DNA from: Flavobacterium psychraerolatum
GTDB taxonomy: Bacteria > Bacteroidota > Bacteroidia > Flavobacteriales > Flavobacteriaceae
NCBI RefSeq assembly: GCF_025960985.1
Contig: NZ_JAOQMX010000043.1
Coordinates: 1 to 40,175 of the forward strand
Direction of reading: 5' to 3'
DNA length: 40,175 bases
A program made the position numbers and the translations under genes. Positions 1 to 8,805 of this stretch are shown here, in pieces (positions within the stretch are counted from its first letter, which is position 1; each line of letters begins with the position of its first letter). The notes beneath the pieces are model-generated. The model searched no databases and was not told the origin of the DNA. It was given only the letters and a program-made list of their open reading frames with translations.

Positions 1-45
1 AAAATAGCCTTATTGAACCAACATTAAAAATCAAGATTAAAAAGG

Positions 46-93
46 AAAACGCTTGCAACGGATTATATAAATCCTGTTACAAGCGTTTTTTTA
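46..93 (+). terminator. Intrinsic terminator of a gene upstream of the window
   Basis: AAAACGCTTG (46-55) pairs with CAAGCGTTTT (80-89). AAC/GTT and GGAT/ATCC extend the stem inside, and a T-run follows. It probably ends a plus-strand gene lying left of the window. Positions 94-180 hold nothing I recognise. Confidence 0.7.
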
Positions 94-180
94 TTGTCTA
101 AAAAACAATGATAATCAAAATATGCGATGTTTTTCAGTGCCCTCTTTTGAAAATGCAGCTTTTTTTGTGGATTATGTTAT

Positions 181-283
181 TTGCGTGAAGGATCGTAGCG
201 GTATCCTTTTTTGGGGCTTTTTCTGCCCCAAAAAAGATATAGCGAAGAGCCTGACCCGTAGTTTACGGAGGGACACGCCCTAA
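181..283 (+). repeat. Dispersed palindrome-rich repeat, copy 1
   Basis: The copy begins TTGCGTGAAGGAT and ends GGACACGCCC. Inside is a hairpin with TTTTTTGGGGC and GCCCCAAAAAA arms, then AGCGAAGAGCCTGACCCG. The same start, central hairpin and end recur at 15599-15713 (inverted) and 27771-27888. The outer boxes are conserved and the hairpin arms differ, as in REP or BIME-like elements. It lies just past the 3' end of the efflux operon. Confidence 0.75.
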
Positions 284-291
284 TTTATCTT

Positions 292-1875
292 TTAATGCAT
301 GGCGTCGGCAGGATTTATTTTTGATTTTCCTGGTTTAACCAATAATATAACTGGGATACAGAGCAAAAATAAAATTCCGAGATACATAAATATATCCATA
401 TAAGATAGTACAGTACTTTGTTTCATAACCGAAAAGTCTATGGCTTGATAGGCTTTTTTCAGGGCTTCGTTGGCTGTATATCCTTTTGACATAAAACCTG
501 CTTGTAATTGGTGTAAACGTTGCTGTACTTCAAATTTACTTCCATCTAAATGGGAAACTAAATCAACGCGATGTTTTTGACTAAAACGAGTAATAAAGGT
601 GGTGATAATTGCGATTCCGAATGATCCCCCCAACTGTCTCATCATTCCAGTAAAAGCAGCTCCTTCACCAATTCCTTTTCCAGATAGGGTAGAAAGTGAC
701 ATGGTCGTGATGGGAACAAATAACAACCCTAGTCCAACACCTCTTAAAATTAAAGGCCAATATAAATGCTCAACACCAGTATCTGGAGTCATTACATTAT
801 GCATCATCAAGGTAAAAATAAAGAAGGTAAAAAAACCAACTGCAACCATATACGTTTGAGGAATACCATTTTGAATCATTCTTCCCACGATTGGCATCAT
901 AAAGGCTGTCGTAATGGAACCTGGAATTAATAATAATCCAGCATCTAGTGCGGTCCACCCTAAAACTGATTGTGTATAGATTGGAATGATTAAGGTTGAT
1001 CCATACAAACCGAAACCTAAAATAAAACTCATTATGGTTCCAATACGTAGGTTTCCATCCTTTAAAACACTTAAGTTTACAATTGGGTATTTGTAGGTCA
1101 TTTGTCTCCAGATAAACAATACAAGTCCAAAAACAGAGACGGTACTAAGGGTTACTATTAACTCATCGTTAAACCAGTCGTCTTGTTGACCATGCTCTAA
1201 AACAAATTGTAATGATCCAATGAAAGCTGCCAAAAGAACAATACCAATCCAATCGACTTGATTGGATTTAAGTTTTTCGCCGTATTTTGGACTACGTACA
1301 AAGCTTAGCGTTAATAAGGTAGCAATAATACCTAGTGGGATATTAATATAAAAAATGTAAGGCCATGAAAAATTGTCGACCAAATAACCACCTAAAGGTG
1401 GTCCAAGTGTAGGTCCAACAATAACTCCCATACCGTAAATGGCTTGTGCCATACCTCGTTTTGCTACTGGATAACTCTCTGTAATAATCGTTTGTGCTGT
1501 AACTAAGAGGGCACCTCCACCAAGTCCTTGTACAAACCTGAAGGCTACGAGCTCCCAGATATTGGTTGCGTTTCCGCATAAAAAAGATGAGACGGTGAAT
1601 ATTACAATGGAAACTGCAAAATAGTTGCGACGTCCAAATTGCTGTGATAGCCAACTCGTCATAGGGATCACGATTACGTTGGCAATGGCATAGGCAGTAA
1701 TTACCCAAGCAACATCCGTTAACGTAGCTCCCAAACTCCCTCGCATATTGGTCAATGCTACGTTTACAATGGTGGTATCTACAATCTCCAATAAGGCACA
1801 GAGTACTGCGGTTATCGTAATGATAACACGTCTGAATCCGTATTCTACTAAGTCATCTTGTCCTTGTTGTGTCAT
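292..1875 (-). CDS. DHA2-family MFS multidrug efflux pump (EmrB-like)
   Basis: This is an inner-membrane, proton-driven drug exporter of the 14-helix DHA2 family; 527 residues is the usual length. A charged helix-1 motif IVDTTIVNVA lies at 31-40. The loop motif WLSQQFGRR at 75-83 fits MFS motif A. The antiporter motif C region (GVIVGPTLGPPLGGY) is at about 150-164. Hydrophobic segments run through the whole chain. It is the last gene of the operon tetR, tolC-like, emrA-like, emrB-like, and starts 19 bases after the adaptor gene. With those partners it should move substrate directly across both membranes. The substrate cannot be read from sequence. No frame damage is visible. Confidence 0.95.
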   Translation of the reverse strand: MTQQGQDDLVEYGFRRVIITITAVLCALLEIVDTTIVNVALTNMRGSLGATLTDVAWVITAYAIANVIVIPMTSWLSQQFGRRNYFAVSIVIFTVSSFLCGNATNIWELVAFRFVQGLGGGALLVTAQTIITESYPVAKRGMAQAIYGMGVIVGPTLGPPLGGYLVDNFSWPYIFYINIPLGIIATLLTLSFVRSPKYGEKLKSNQVDWIGIVLLAAFIGSLQFVLEHGQQDDWFNDELIVTLSTVSVFGLVLFIWRQMTYKYPIVNLSVLKDGNLRIGTIMSFILGFGLYGSTLIIPIYTQSVLGWTALDAGLLLIPGSITTAFMMPIVGRMIQNGIPQTYMVAVGFFTFFIFTLMMHNVMTPDTGVEHLYWPLILRGVGLGLLFVPITTMSLSTLSGKGIGEGAAFTGMMRQLGGSFGIAIITTFITRFSQKHRVDLVSHLDGSKFEVQQRLHQLQAGFMSKGYTANEALKKAYQAIDFSVMKQSTVLSYMDIFMYLGILFLLCIPVILLVKPGKSKINPADAMH

Positions 1876-1894
1876 TTGTATTGATGATAAAATT

Positions 1895-2974
1895 TTATTT
1901 TATGTGTACATCTACATCCACATTCATTCCTGGACGTAGTTGTTTAATTTTTTCGGCATCATTGTCTTTGTCGATGCTGATTTTTACGGGTAATCTCTGA
2001 ATCGTTTTTACGAAATTTCCAGTAGCATTGTCTGGAGGCAAAATTGAGAAACGTGATCCGGTAGCTGGAGAAAAAGAAGTTAGAGTCGCTTTGAACTCAT
2101 AATCAGGGTAAGCATCTACTTTTAAAGTTACTTTTTGTCCTGCAACCATTTTATTCAATTGTGTCTCTTTAAAATTTGCAATAACCCAAGCTACATTGTT
2201 ATTGATAATATAGAATAGAGATTGTCCTGGTTGCACTAATTGCCCTGGTTGAATATCAATTTTTGAAACTTGACCATCAATAGCAGCAGTAATAACTGTG
2301 TAGGTCAAATTCAATTGAGCAGTCTCCAACATAGATTTTGCTTTTTTAATATTTGCAGCAGCTACTTCAGTTTGTTTATCAGACACTTTAGAATTTGCTT
2401 GTGAAACCGATTTTTGAAAAGAAGAGGCCTTTTGTTGTTGTTCTAATATTTTGATTTGGTTTTCTGCTTCTTGCTTAGCCGCTAATGCTTGCTCATACTG
2501 TTGTTTTGTTATGGTATGGCTTTTGTATAAATTGCTGTAACGATTAAAATCATTGGTAGCTAGACCCAATTTGATTTTTGCAGACTGAATGTTTCCACCT
2601 GCAGATTGCACATTAGCGTCTGATACAGATACACTTGCCAAAACACTTCCGATATCTGCTTTTGAAACTTCAAAATTTCCTTCAGCGCTTGCTAAATTTG
2701 CATTCGCTTCATCAATTTTTAAACGGTACTCTTTGGAATCAATAGTGAATAATGTATCGCCTTTCTTAACATAATCATTGTCTTTGATATATACTTTGTC
2801 AATATACCCAGAAACTCTTGGAATAATCGGGTTCATGTTTTTCTCAATTTGAGCATCATCTGTTTCTTCGTGAGCCAGTGAGTGCATGTATTTGAATATT
2901 CCATAAGCACCACCCAAAATTACAAGTGCAGAAACGATTATAATAAATTTAGTATTAGTTTTTTTCTTTTCCAT
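1895..2974 (-). CDS. HlyD/EmrA-family periplasmic adaptor
   Basis: This is the membrane fusion protein linking the EmrB-like pump to the outer-membrane channel. One N-terminal membrane anchor lies at about residues 9-29. The barrel-sandwich (lipoyl-like) half-motif follows (PRVSGYIDKVYIKDNDYVKKG), then a long Gln/Lys/Ala-rich helical hairpin at about 75-220. The second lipoyl half (GQVSKIDIQPGQLVQPGQ) and a beta-barrel domain with IANFKETQL follow. Its 359 residues fit the EmrA type. The start is 5 bases after the channel gene's stop, so the two are very likely translated together. Confidence 0.94.
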   Translation of the reverse strand: MEKKKTNTKFIIIVSALVILGGAYGIFKYMHSLAHEETDDAQIEKNMNPIIPRVSGYIDKVYIKDNDYVKKGDTLFTIDSKEYRLKIDEANANLASAEGNFEVSKADIGSVLASVSVSDANVQSAGGNIQSAKIKLGLATNDFNRYSNLYKSHTITKQQYEQALAAKQEAENQIKILEQQQKASSFQKSVSQANSKVSDKQTEVAAANIKKAKSMLETAQLNLTYTVITAAIDGQVSKIDIQPGQLVQPGQSLFYIINNNVAWVIANFKETQLNKMVAGQKVTLKVDAYPDYEFKATLTSFSPATGSRFSILPPDNATGNFVKTIQRLPVKISIDKDNDAEKIKQLRPGMNVDVDVHIK

Positions 2975-2979
2975 TTTGA

Positions 2980-4308
2980 TTATATTTTTGAAAGATTGAA
3001 TGTTTGATTTAATTGTCCTGATGCCGATAATAGGGCATAGTATTTTTCAATACTATCTGCTTTAGACAGCGTTTTGTTTATTTTAGAAGCCAACTGCTCC
3101 ACATCAGCTTCGAGTAAATCGTTGGTATCTGCCAATCCATTATCGTATTTATCTTTTATAATTCGATAATTTTCTGTTGCTTGACCCACTGCTTCTGTAT
3201 AGACTTGCTCTTGTTTCAAGGACAATTCGTATGTTTCCATAGCACGTTTTACTTGAATTTTTATGTAATCAGTTAGAACTTTTTCTTCATTTTTTACTTC
3301 ATCCGCTTTACTTTTAGCCAATTTTACAGTAGTACCATTTTTTAAAATTCCACTTAAATCATAAGATAAACCAACTCCAAAGTTTATTGCATTTTGCACA
3401 TTAATTACATTCTTAAGATCCAATGTAGTATAACCACCAACAAGCGCAAGAGTAGGATAGTAACCACTTTTAGCTATTGCAACATTATCTAGACTTGCTT
3501 TTTGTGCTAATTGAACAGCTTCCAAATCTTTTCTATTTCCAAGAGCAGTTTCGTCACTGGTAGGAATACCGCTCATGTCAAAATTTGCAAAATCACTTTC
3601 GAATACTTCTACAACAGTACTTGGGTCTAATTTTAAAAAGTTGGTTAATTCAAAGTTGAGTGTATTTAAGTCACTAGTTGATTTGTCCAAAGACAACTGT
3701 AACTTTGATACTTGTAATTGCGCTTTAAGTAAATCGTTTCTAGGTATTATACCATTTTTCTCTAATTGAATAAAATCTTCTACTCTTTGTTGAGCACTTT
3801 TTTTGTTTTCAGCTAATAGATCAATTGTTTTTTGTGCCTTATACAATTGGGCATAATAATCAATTACTCGCATAGCAACATCTTCTTTGGTTTGCAATGC
3901 ATTTGCAGTTTCGGCTTCGTACATATGGTCTGAAGCTTTAACGCTATTGCGAAGTTTAAAACCACTAAATATGGGTAAGGAAGCGGTAACTTGGCCCAAT
4001 ATTAATTGATTTACCACCGGGGTTCCACCTGTGCTAGAAGAACTACCGCCCGTTTGCAAGTCCACTTTTGCATTGGTCAAACGTTGGTATTGACCTGAAA
4101 CCTTCAAATCGGGATACATGCGATTTTTTACCGACTGTACCTCCAACGATTTGGATAAAACTTTGGAATCTGCTAGTGATACTTCACTATTTTTCTTCCA
4201 AGCCAAATGAATGGCTTCTTCGAGTTTCAAACTCTCTTTGACCTGCGCCTGCAGGCTAGGCATTAGGAATAATGATACTCCTAATACTAGGTATGGATTA
4301 ATTTTCAT
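2980..4308 (-). CDS. TolC-like outer-membrane efflux channel
   Basis: This is the outer-membrane exit duct of the tripartite pump. A signal peptide (MKINPYLVLGVSLFLMPSLQA, cut before QVKE) is followed by two outer-membrane-efflux-protein repeats of long amphipathic helices. Each repeat contains an asparagine- or leucine-rich turn such as NDLLKAQLQVSKLQL and TNDLLEADVEQL. Its 442 residues fit the family. The start codon lies inside the 3' end of tetR (11-base overlap), which couples the pump genes to their regulator. Its place directly before the adaptor and pump genes argues that it serves this pump, though TolC proteins can be shared. Confidence 0.94.
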   Translation of the reverse strand: MKINPYLVLGVSLFLMPSLQAQVKESLKLEEAIHLAWKKNSEVSLADSKVLSKSLEVQSVKNRMYPDLKVSGQYQRLTNAKVDLQTGGSSSSTGGTPVVNQLILGQVTASLPIFSGFKLRNSVKASDHMYEAETANALQTKEDVAMRVIDYYAQLYKAQKTIDLLAENKKSAQQRVEDFIQLEKNGIIPRNDLLKAQLQVSKLQLSLDKSTSDLNTLNFELTNFLKLDPSTVVEVFESDFANFDMSGIPTSDETALGNRKDLEAVQLAQKASLDNVAIAKSGYYPTLALVGGYTTLDLKNVINVQNAINFGVGLSYDLSGILKNGTTVKLAKSKADEVKNEEKVLTDYIKIQVKRAMETYELSLKQEQVYTEAVGQATENYRIIKDKYDNGLADTNDLLEADVEQLASKINKTLSKADSIEKYYALLSASGQLNQTFNLSKI

Positions 4309-4933
4309 AGATAAGAAGTCCTTTTATAGTTTGTTGTATGTGTGCTGTAACTGTGTTTTCTATATAATATTCAAAATCCGATTCCTTTTCAAGCTGTAAT
4401 AAATTTTGAAAATAAATCTTATTCATATAGACGTGAAAGAAGGTACCCAAGATTGTTGGAGTGATTAACTCAATAGTCACGTCTTTTTTAAATACTAATT
4501 GTGCTTGACCTTCTTCGATAATTCGTTTTAAAGCATTAAAATTTTTAAGTCTAATATCATCTAGAATTTCAAGTTTGATATTTGACTTTCCACCAGCTAA
4601 TTCAAAATGTAATATTCTGTAAATTCCTTTATTACAATTAAAACGGTTGATGTATAATGAAATTAAACGTTTCATTTTTTCTCTTGGATCTAATTTTTCT
4701 GTTACTAAATTTTCAATTTCAAATCTTAAATCTTTCAAACGATAACTAGCTAAGGCTTGTAGTAGCTTTTCTTTCGATCCAAAATAATAAGATACCATAG
4801 CGATATTTATTTTGGCATTTTTTGCAATAGTCCTGATAGAGGTACCTTCAAAACCATTATCTGCAAACAAAGACTCGGCTACTAATAGAATCTCAATTTG
4901 TTTTTCGTTAAAATCTGTATTCAAACTCATCAT
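4298..4933 (-). CDS. TetR-family transcriptional repressor of the efflux operon
   Basis: An N-terminal TetR helix-turn-helix is clear: AESLFADNGFEGTSIRTIA and then NIAMVSYYFGSKEKLLQA, within the first 65 residues. The ligand-binding C-terminal domain is divergent, as usual. I choose the tandem ATG at 4933/4930 (211 residues). A longer frame opens at 4981, but its start would lie upstream of the promoter -7 box at 4952-4959, so it would not be in the mRNA. The gene is first in its own target operon, and its promoter is covered by a tandem palindromic operator (4959-4992). This predicts autorepression, relieved when a pump substrate binds. Confidence 0.92.
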   Translation of the reverse strand: MMSLNTDFNEKQIEILLVAESLFADNGFEGTSIRTIAKNAKINIAMVSYYFGSKEKLLQALASYRLKDLRFEIENLVTEKLDPREKMKRLISLYINRFNCNKGIYRILHFELAGGKSNIKLEILDDIRLKNFNALKRIIEEGQAQLVFKKDVTIELITPTILGTFFHVYMNKIYFQNLLQLEKESDFEYYIENTVTAHIQQTIKGLLIYEN

Positions 4934-4951
4934 AGTTTCATTATTGGAATG

Positions 4952-4992
4952 CAAAATTAAACAAGTGTTTAGTTTAAACAAGTGTTTAGTTT
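4952..4992 (-). promoter_or_regulatory. Efflux-operon promoter embedded in a tandem TetR operator
   Basis: On the minus strand TTG (4981-4979), a 19-base spacer and TAATTTTG (4959-4952) match the Bacteroidetes promoter well. The 17-mer AAACAAGTGTTTAGTTT occurs twice in perfect tandem (4959-4975 and 4976-4992). Each copy contains the palindrome AAACA-NN-TGTTT (4959-4970 and 4976-4987). The two palindromes fill the spacer and both promoter edges, so bound TetR dimers would block RNA polymerase. Confidence 0.85.
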
Positions 4993-5080
4993 CTGTTTAA
5001 CATATGATTAACATGATAAAAAAAGAATGTAGAAAAATAAATCTAAGATTCCAGAGATTTGATTTCGTTATCTAGTGTAC

Positions 5081-5100
5081 TTTTTTACAGCTGTAAAAAA
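5081..5100 (-). terminator. Palindromic terminator of the minus-strand glycosyltransferase gene
   Basis: TTTTTTACAG/CTGTAAAAAA is a perfect 20-bp palindrome between the tetR promoter and the 3' end of the glycosyltransferase gene. Being symmetric it could end transcripts on either strand. The minus-strand gene ending at 5178 is the obvious user. Confidence 0.6.
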
Positions 5101-5177
5101 CAATTTTATTACTATGGATTTTATAGAAGGTGGCTGGTTTTTAAATATTTGAGTGGTAATTTTTTTATAATTATACA

Positions 5178-6065
5178 CTAACTAAATCTCATTTTAAATG
5201 CCATTGGGATATATTTTAGAAGTAGGGGCAAATTTAGAGTTCGCATAGCTTTGTCCATTTCAAGGTAAATGCGATTGAGTAATTCTCTATTCTCCTCCTT
5301 AGTTTTGTTCATTTTTACTGCTTTCTTAATAACTAATAAAACAGTATGATTAAGCTTATTTGTAAAGGGGTTTAGTTTTTTGTAAAAAACTCTTCCTAGT
5401 GAATTAGGTATGACCCTTTTTTTTACCAATATTGCATCTATAAAAACGATATTATAGTCTCGGGAACACCTAAACCAATAATCCATATCCTCGAAAGCTA
5501 ATTTTTCATCATAACCATTTAAGGCTATAAATGTTTCTCGTTTCAACATAGAGCTGACAGAACAAATGTAATTTCTATATCCAATAACTGAACAATAAAT
5601 GTCTCCAGAAGGTGGGGGAGGAGTTGCTTTGTATGCCGCATCTATATTGTAATAATAGCTAAGATGATTACCGTCAATAGAAATTAATTCAGCATTTCCA
5701 TAAACCATTCCAATATTCTCATATTCAGAACTTAAAAAAGTATTTATTTGTTTCTCAATGCAATCTGGTGTCAAAACGTCATCAGCAGCCAAGTCAATAA
5801 AATAATCTCCTTTTGATAACATAAAGGCTTTGTTAAAGGTTTTATTGTTACCAATGTTTTCTAAATTAGAAACAAAAGGGATTTCAGGATATTGCATCAA
5901 CCAATTTTCAATAATATCTTTGGAGTTATCTATACTAGCATCATCTGCAATAATAAGTTCAATATTTGGATAGGTTTGATTGAGAACTGAATTTAATGAT
6001 TCAATGACATATGCACTATGATTGTAGCACATACAAATAACTGTCACCAATGGTTTTGATTGCAT
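5178..6065 (-). CDS. Family 2 glycosyltransferase
   Basis: This is a GT-A fold, nucleotide-sugar-dependent transferase, probably cytoplasmic and acting on a cell-surface glycan. The N-terminal GT2 signature VTVICMCYNHSAY leads into NQTYPNIELIIADDAS. AADDVLTP fits the metal-binding DXD region, and AFEDMDYWFR fits the acceptor-side ED motif. I use the ATG at 6065 (295 residues), because the GT2 fold begins a few residues later; a frame from 6095 adds ten uninformative residues. It stands alone on the minus strand, divergent from the ketoisomerase gene. The sugar and acceptor are unknown. Confidence 0.88.
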   Translation of the reverse strand: MQSKPLVTVICMCYNHSAYVIESLNSVLNQTYPNIELIIADDASIDNSKDIIENWLMQYPEIPFVSNLENIGNNKTFNKAFMLSKGDYFIDLAADDVLTPDCIEKQINTFLSSEYENIGMVYGNAELISIDGNHLSYYYNIDAAYKATPPPPSGDIYCSVIGYRNYICSVSSMLKRETFIALNGYDEKLAFEDMDYWFRCSRDYNIVFIDAILVKKRVIPNSLGRVFYKKLNPFTNKLNHTVLLVIKKAVKMNKTKEENRELLNRIYLEMDKAMRTLNLPLLLKYIPMAFKMRFS

Positions 6066-6300
6066 AAATGTGAATTGAAGATCTTGTAAAAGCAAAAATA
6101 GAGGTCGTAATTGAAATAAAAAAATAGATTACTAAAATTTGTTACTTTATCGAAAATGTGAACTTGTTGATTACTACTGATAGAAGTATAATTTGTTTTA
6201 AACAAATATTAATAGTATAATTGTGCTAATGTAAATAAATTCAGATTTAAATTATACTTTTTAAGTAAAATAATAAGAATTTTGCAATTAAATAATTATC

Positions 6301-6705
6301 ATGGATATAGAACTAATCAAAATACCCAAAATAGAAGACCCAAGAGGTAATTTATCAGTGATAGAAGGTGATTTGATCCCTTTTACTATTCAAAGGGTAT
6401 ATTATTTGTATGACGTTCCCTCTGGCGCTGAACGTGGAGGACATGCTCATAAAAACCTGAAACAAATTTTAATCGCTTTAAGCGGTAGTTTTGATGTTAT
6501 ACTGAACGATGCTGTTGATCAAGAAAAAATAACTCTTAATAGACCTGATATAGGACTTTTGATAAACCCTGGTATTTGGCGTGAGATAAAAAATTTTTCA
6601 TCTGGATCAGTTTGTTTAGTCGTTGCATCGGAAACTTTTTGTGAAGAAGATTATATACGAGATTTAGAGGGTTTTATAAAATATAAAAACGAGTCAATAA
6701 TATAA
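6301..6705 (+). CDS. fdtA: FdtA/WxcM-like sugar 3,4-ketoisomerase (cupin)
   Basis: This is a small single-domain cupin of 134 residues, the size of dTDP-4-keto-6-deoxyglucose 3,4-ketoisomerases. The family fingerprint is present: EDPRGNLSVIE near the start, then RVYYLYDVPSGAERGGHAHK with the paired catalytic-type histidines, KQILIALSGSFDVIL, and NPGIWREIKNFS. These enzymes make keto-sugars that are later aminated into sugars such as dTDP-Fuc3NAc for O-antigen or S-layer glycans. The partner aminotransferase and acetyltransferase are not in this window, so the final sugar is unknown. A glycosyltransferase gene follows 49 bases downstream on the same strand. Confidence 0.85.
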   Translation: MDIELIKIPKIEDPRGNLSVIEGDLIPFTIQRVYYLYDVPSGAERGGHAHKNLKQILIALSGSFDVILNDAVDQEKITLNRPDIGLLINPGIWREIKNFSSGSVCLVVASETFCEEDYIRDLEGFIKYKNESII

Positions 6706-6754
6706 AATTTAAATAGTTTTCAATGGTATTATTTATTACTAAAACATTAAAAAA

Positions 6755-7852
6755 TTGAATTTTTCACCAAATAAAAAACTTTCTATTTGTATTGTAGGTG
6801 AGGAGTTAGCTACAGGCGGTGCGGAACGTTGTGCGGCACAATTATCCATTTTTTTAGAACGAAATAATTGTTATGTTCATCATGTTATTTCTATAGACAA
6901 AGTAGAGTATGAGTACGCAGGAAAATTATTGAATCTAGGGATACCTGATTTAAAAAAAGGCTATTTTCATCGATTGAAAAGATTCTGGATAATGTACCAA
7001 TTTTTTCAAAAAAACACCTTTGATTACATTATTGATGCACGCACCAAACATCATTTTTTGCAGGAATTGATAATAACTAAATTTATATATAATGCTCCAT
7101 TGATTATTTGGGTTCATAGTTATATGACTTATCTGTATTTTCCTAAATCAAATTGGAAAGCAAAATTTATTTATAATAAATCATTAATACTATCTGTATC
7201 ATCACCCATCACTACAAGGATTAAAGAATTGTATGGTTTGAGTAATCTGGAAACTATTTCTAACCCACTTGATTTAACTCATATTGAAGAGAAATCTTTT
7301 GATAAAACTGATATTGTTGGAGATTATATTTTGGCAGTTGGTAGAATGAAAGACAACATAAAGCAATTTGATGTTTTAATTGATTGCTATTCGAAAACCT
7401 GTTTGCCCAATCGAAATGTGAAATTGGTACTACTAGGAGATGGGAAATTAAGAAAAGAACTCCAAAACCAAGTTAGAATTTTAGGAATAGAAAACCTAGT
7501 TGAATTTAAAGGACTGGTAGATAATCCATTTAAATATTTCAGAAGAGCTTTGTTTTCTGTGTTGACAAGCAAATATGAAGGATTTTCAATGGTTCTTGCA
7601 GAAAGTTTAGCCTGCGGTACACCAGTAGTGTCTTTTGATTGTTTATCTGGGCCTAGTGAAATTATTATAGACAAAGAAAATGGATTGCTAGTTGAAAATC
7701 AAAATGGTGAGGCTTTGATTGATGCAATGAATACCATGATTACTGATACTGAATTATATGCAAATTGTAAATTAAATGCAAAAACAAGTATTTCTCGTTT
7801 TTCTATTGATAAAATAGGGAAACAATGGTTGACTATTTTTAAGAATAATTAA
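6755..7852 (+). CDS. Family 4 glycosyltransferase
   Basis: This is a GT-B fold retaining glycosyltransferase of 365 residues. The N-terminal domain has the family-like GGAERCAAQLSIFL, near residues 18-31. The C-terminal nucleotide-sugar domain has ILAVGRMKDNIKQFDVLI, KLVLLGDGKLRKEL, and the EX7E region EGFSMVLAESLACGTPVV starting at residue 275. The start is a TTG, because no ATG lies before the conserved N-terminal strand. It probably shares a transcript with the ketoisomerase gene. Its 3' end is 8 bases from the converging glycosyltransferase gene. The acceptor is unknown. Confidence 0.9.
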   Translation: MNFSPNKKLSICIVGEELATGGAERCAAQLSIFLERNNCYVHHVISIDKVEYEYAGKLLNLGIPDLKKGYFHRLKRFWIMYQFFQKNTFDYIIDARTKHHFLQELIITKFIYNAPLIIWVHSYMTYLYFPKSNWKAKFIYNKSLILSVSSPITTRIKELYGLSNLETISNPLDLTHIEEKSFDKTDIVGDYILAVGRMKDNIKQFDVLIDCYSKTCLPNRNVKLVLLGDGKLRKELQNQVRILGIENLVEFKGLVDNPFKYFRRALFSVLTSKYEGFSMVLAESLACGTPVVSFDCLSGPSEIIIDKENGLLVENQNGEALIDAMNTMITDTELYANCKLNAKTSISRFSIDKIGKQWLTIFKNN

Positions 7853-7860
7853 TTGGTTTC

Positions 7861-8799
7861 TTATCGATAGGTTGAGAATCTATAACCTTTGATTAGAAGC
7901 AGGTATTTTGTTTTTTTTATTATTCGCAGTACCTTTACTGGAGTAAATAATAGGATTTTTTGTTTCCAATTGAGGTTTGATAAATTAATTTCTTTAATTA
8001 ATTTATCAGAAGCTAAGTTATTGCCTTCTAGTTTATAAATTTTAGCATGCGTATACCTTTGAAAATCCAAAAATTTTTTCAAAGATGAATTTTTAAGGTT
8101 CGCTTTTTCATATTTTTCAAAATCTGTGATTTTTTTTGAACCCAAATTAGTTTGAGTAATTTGATTTTCTACATGTATTAAATATTGAACTAATGCTTTC
8201 TTTGAATATGCTAATTTATAGAGTAAGTTTATTCGGATATTGAAATCAATATCTTCTCCAAATTTTATTTGATTATCAAAATAACCTGCTTTTTCAAAAA
8301 CTTCCTTTTTTACACAGATACCAGAATAGCAAAATAATGGTTGTGTAATATTTGTTAAAAAATAATTATTAATTAATGATCTGTTAGGGAGTGTATTCGC
8401 AATATTTGCGGGTAGAAGTGTTTTTCCATTCTTTACTACTTCTTCATAATTCGTCCCAAAAATGGATGCTGATGGAAATTCATGTATTAAGCTTATTATT
8501 TCTTCCAAGAAGTCTGGTTTCCATAAATCATCAGCGTCTAAAAAAGCAATATAATTGCCTTTTGAATTTTTTATACCTGTATTTCTTGAAGCAGAAAGCC
8601 CTTGATTATAATCGTGTTTTATTATTTTAATTTGATCATTATTTACTTTAATAACTTCGGCTAGACTACCATCATTAGAACAATCTTCAACAATTATCAA
8701 TTCAAAATTTTGATAACTTTGGAAGAGAACACTGCTTATTGTTTTCTCTATATATTTTTTCTTATTGTATAGAGGTATAATAATGGATACTAATGGCAT
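7861..8799 (-). CDS. Family 2 glycosyltransferase (third gene of the ftsE operon)
   Basis: The protein has 312 residues. The GT2 N-terminus VSIIIPLYNKKKYIEKT is followed by FQSYQNFELIIVEDCSND, NQGLSASRNTGIKNSKG and the metal-site DADDLWKPDF. GEDIDFNIRI is the usual downstream acidic motif. The C-terminal third is lysine-rich and hydrophobic without clear membrane helices. It starts 6 bases after the stop of the preceding glycosyltransferase gene, so it is the distal cistron after ftsE. It probably builds a surface polysaccharide; donor and acceptor cannot be told. Confidence 0.9.
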   Translation of the reverse strand: MPLVSIIIPLYNKKKYIEKTISSVLFQSYQNFELIIVEDCSNDGSLAEVIKVNNDQIKIIKHDYNQGLSASRNTGIKNSKGNYIAFLDADDLWKPDFLEEIISLIHEFPSASIFGTNYEEVVKNGKTLLPANIANTLPNRSLINNYFLTNITQPLFCYSGICVKKEVFEKAGYFDNQIKFGEDIDFNIRINLLYKLAYSKKALVQYLIHVENQITQTNLGSKKITDFEKYEKANLKNSSLKKFLDFQRYTHAKIYKLEGNNLASDKLIKEINLSNLNWKQKILLFTPVKVLRIIKKTKYLLLIKGYRFSTYR

Positions 8800-8805
8800 G
8801 ATAAA

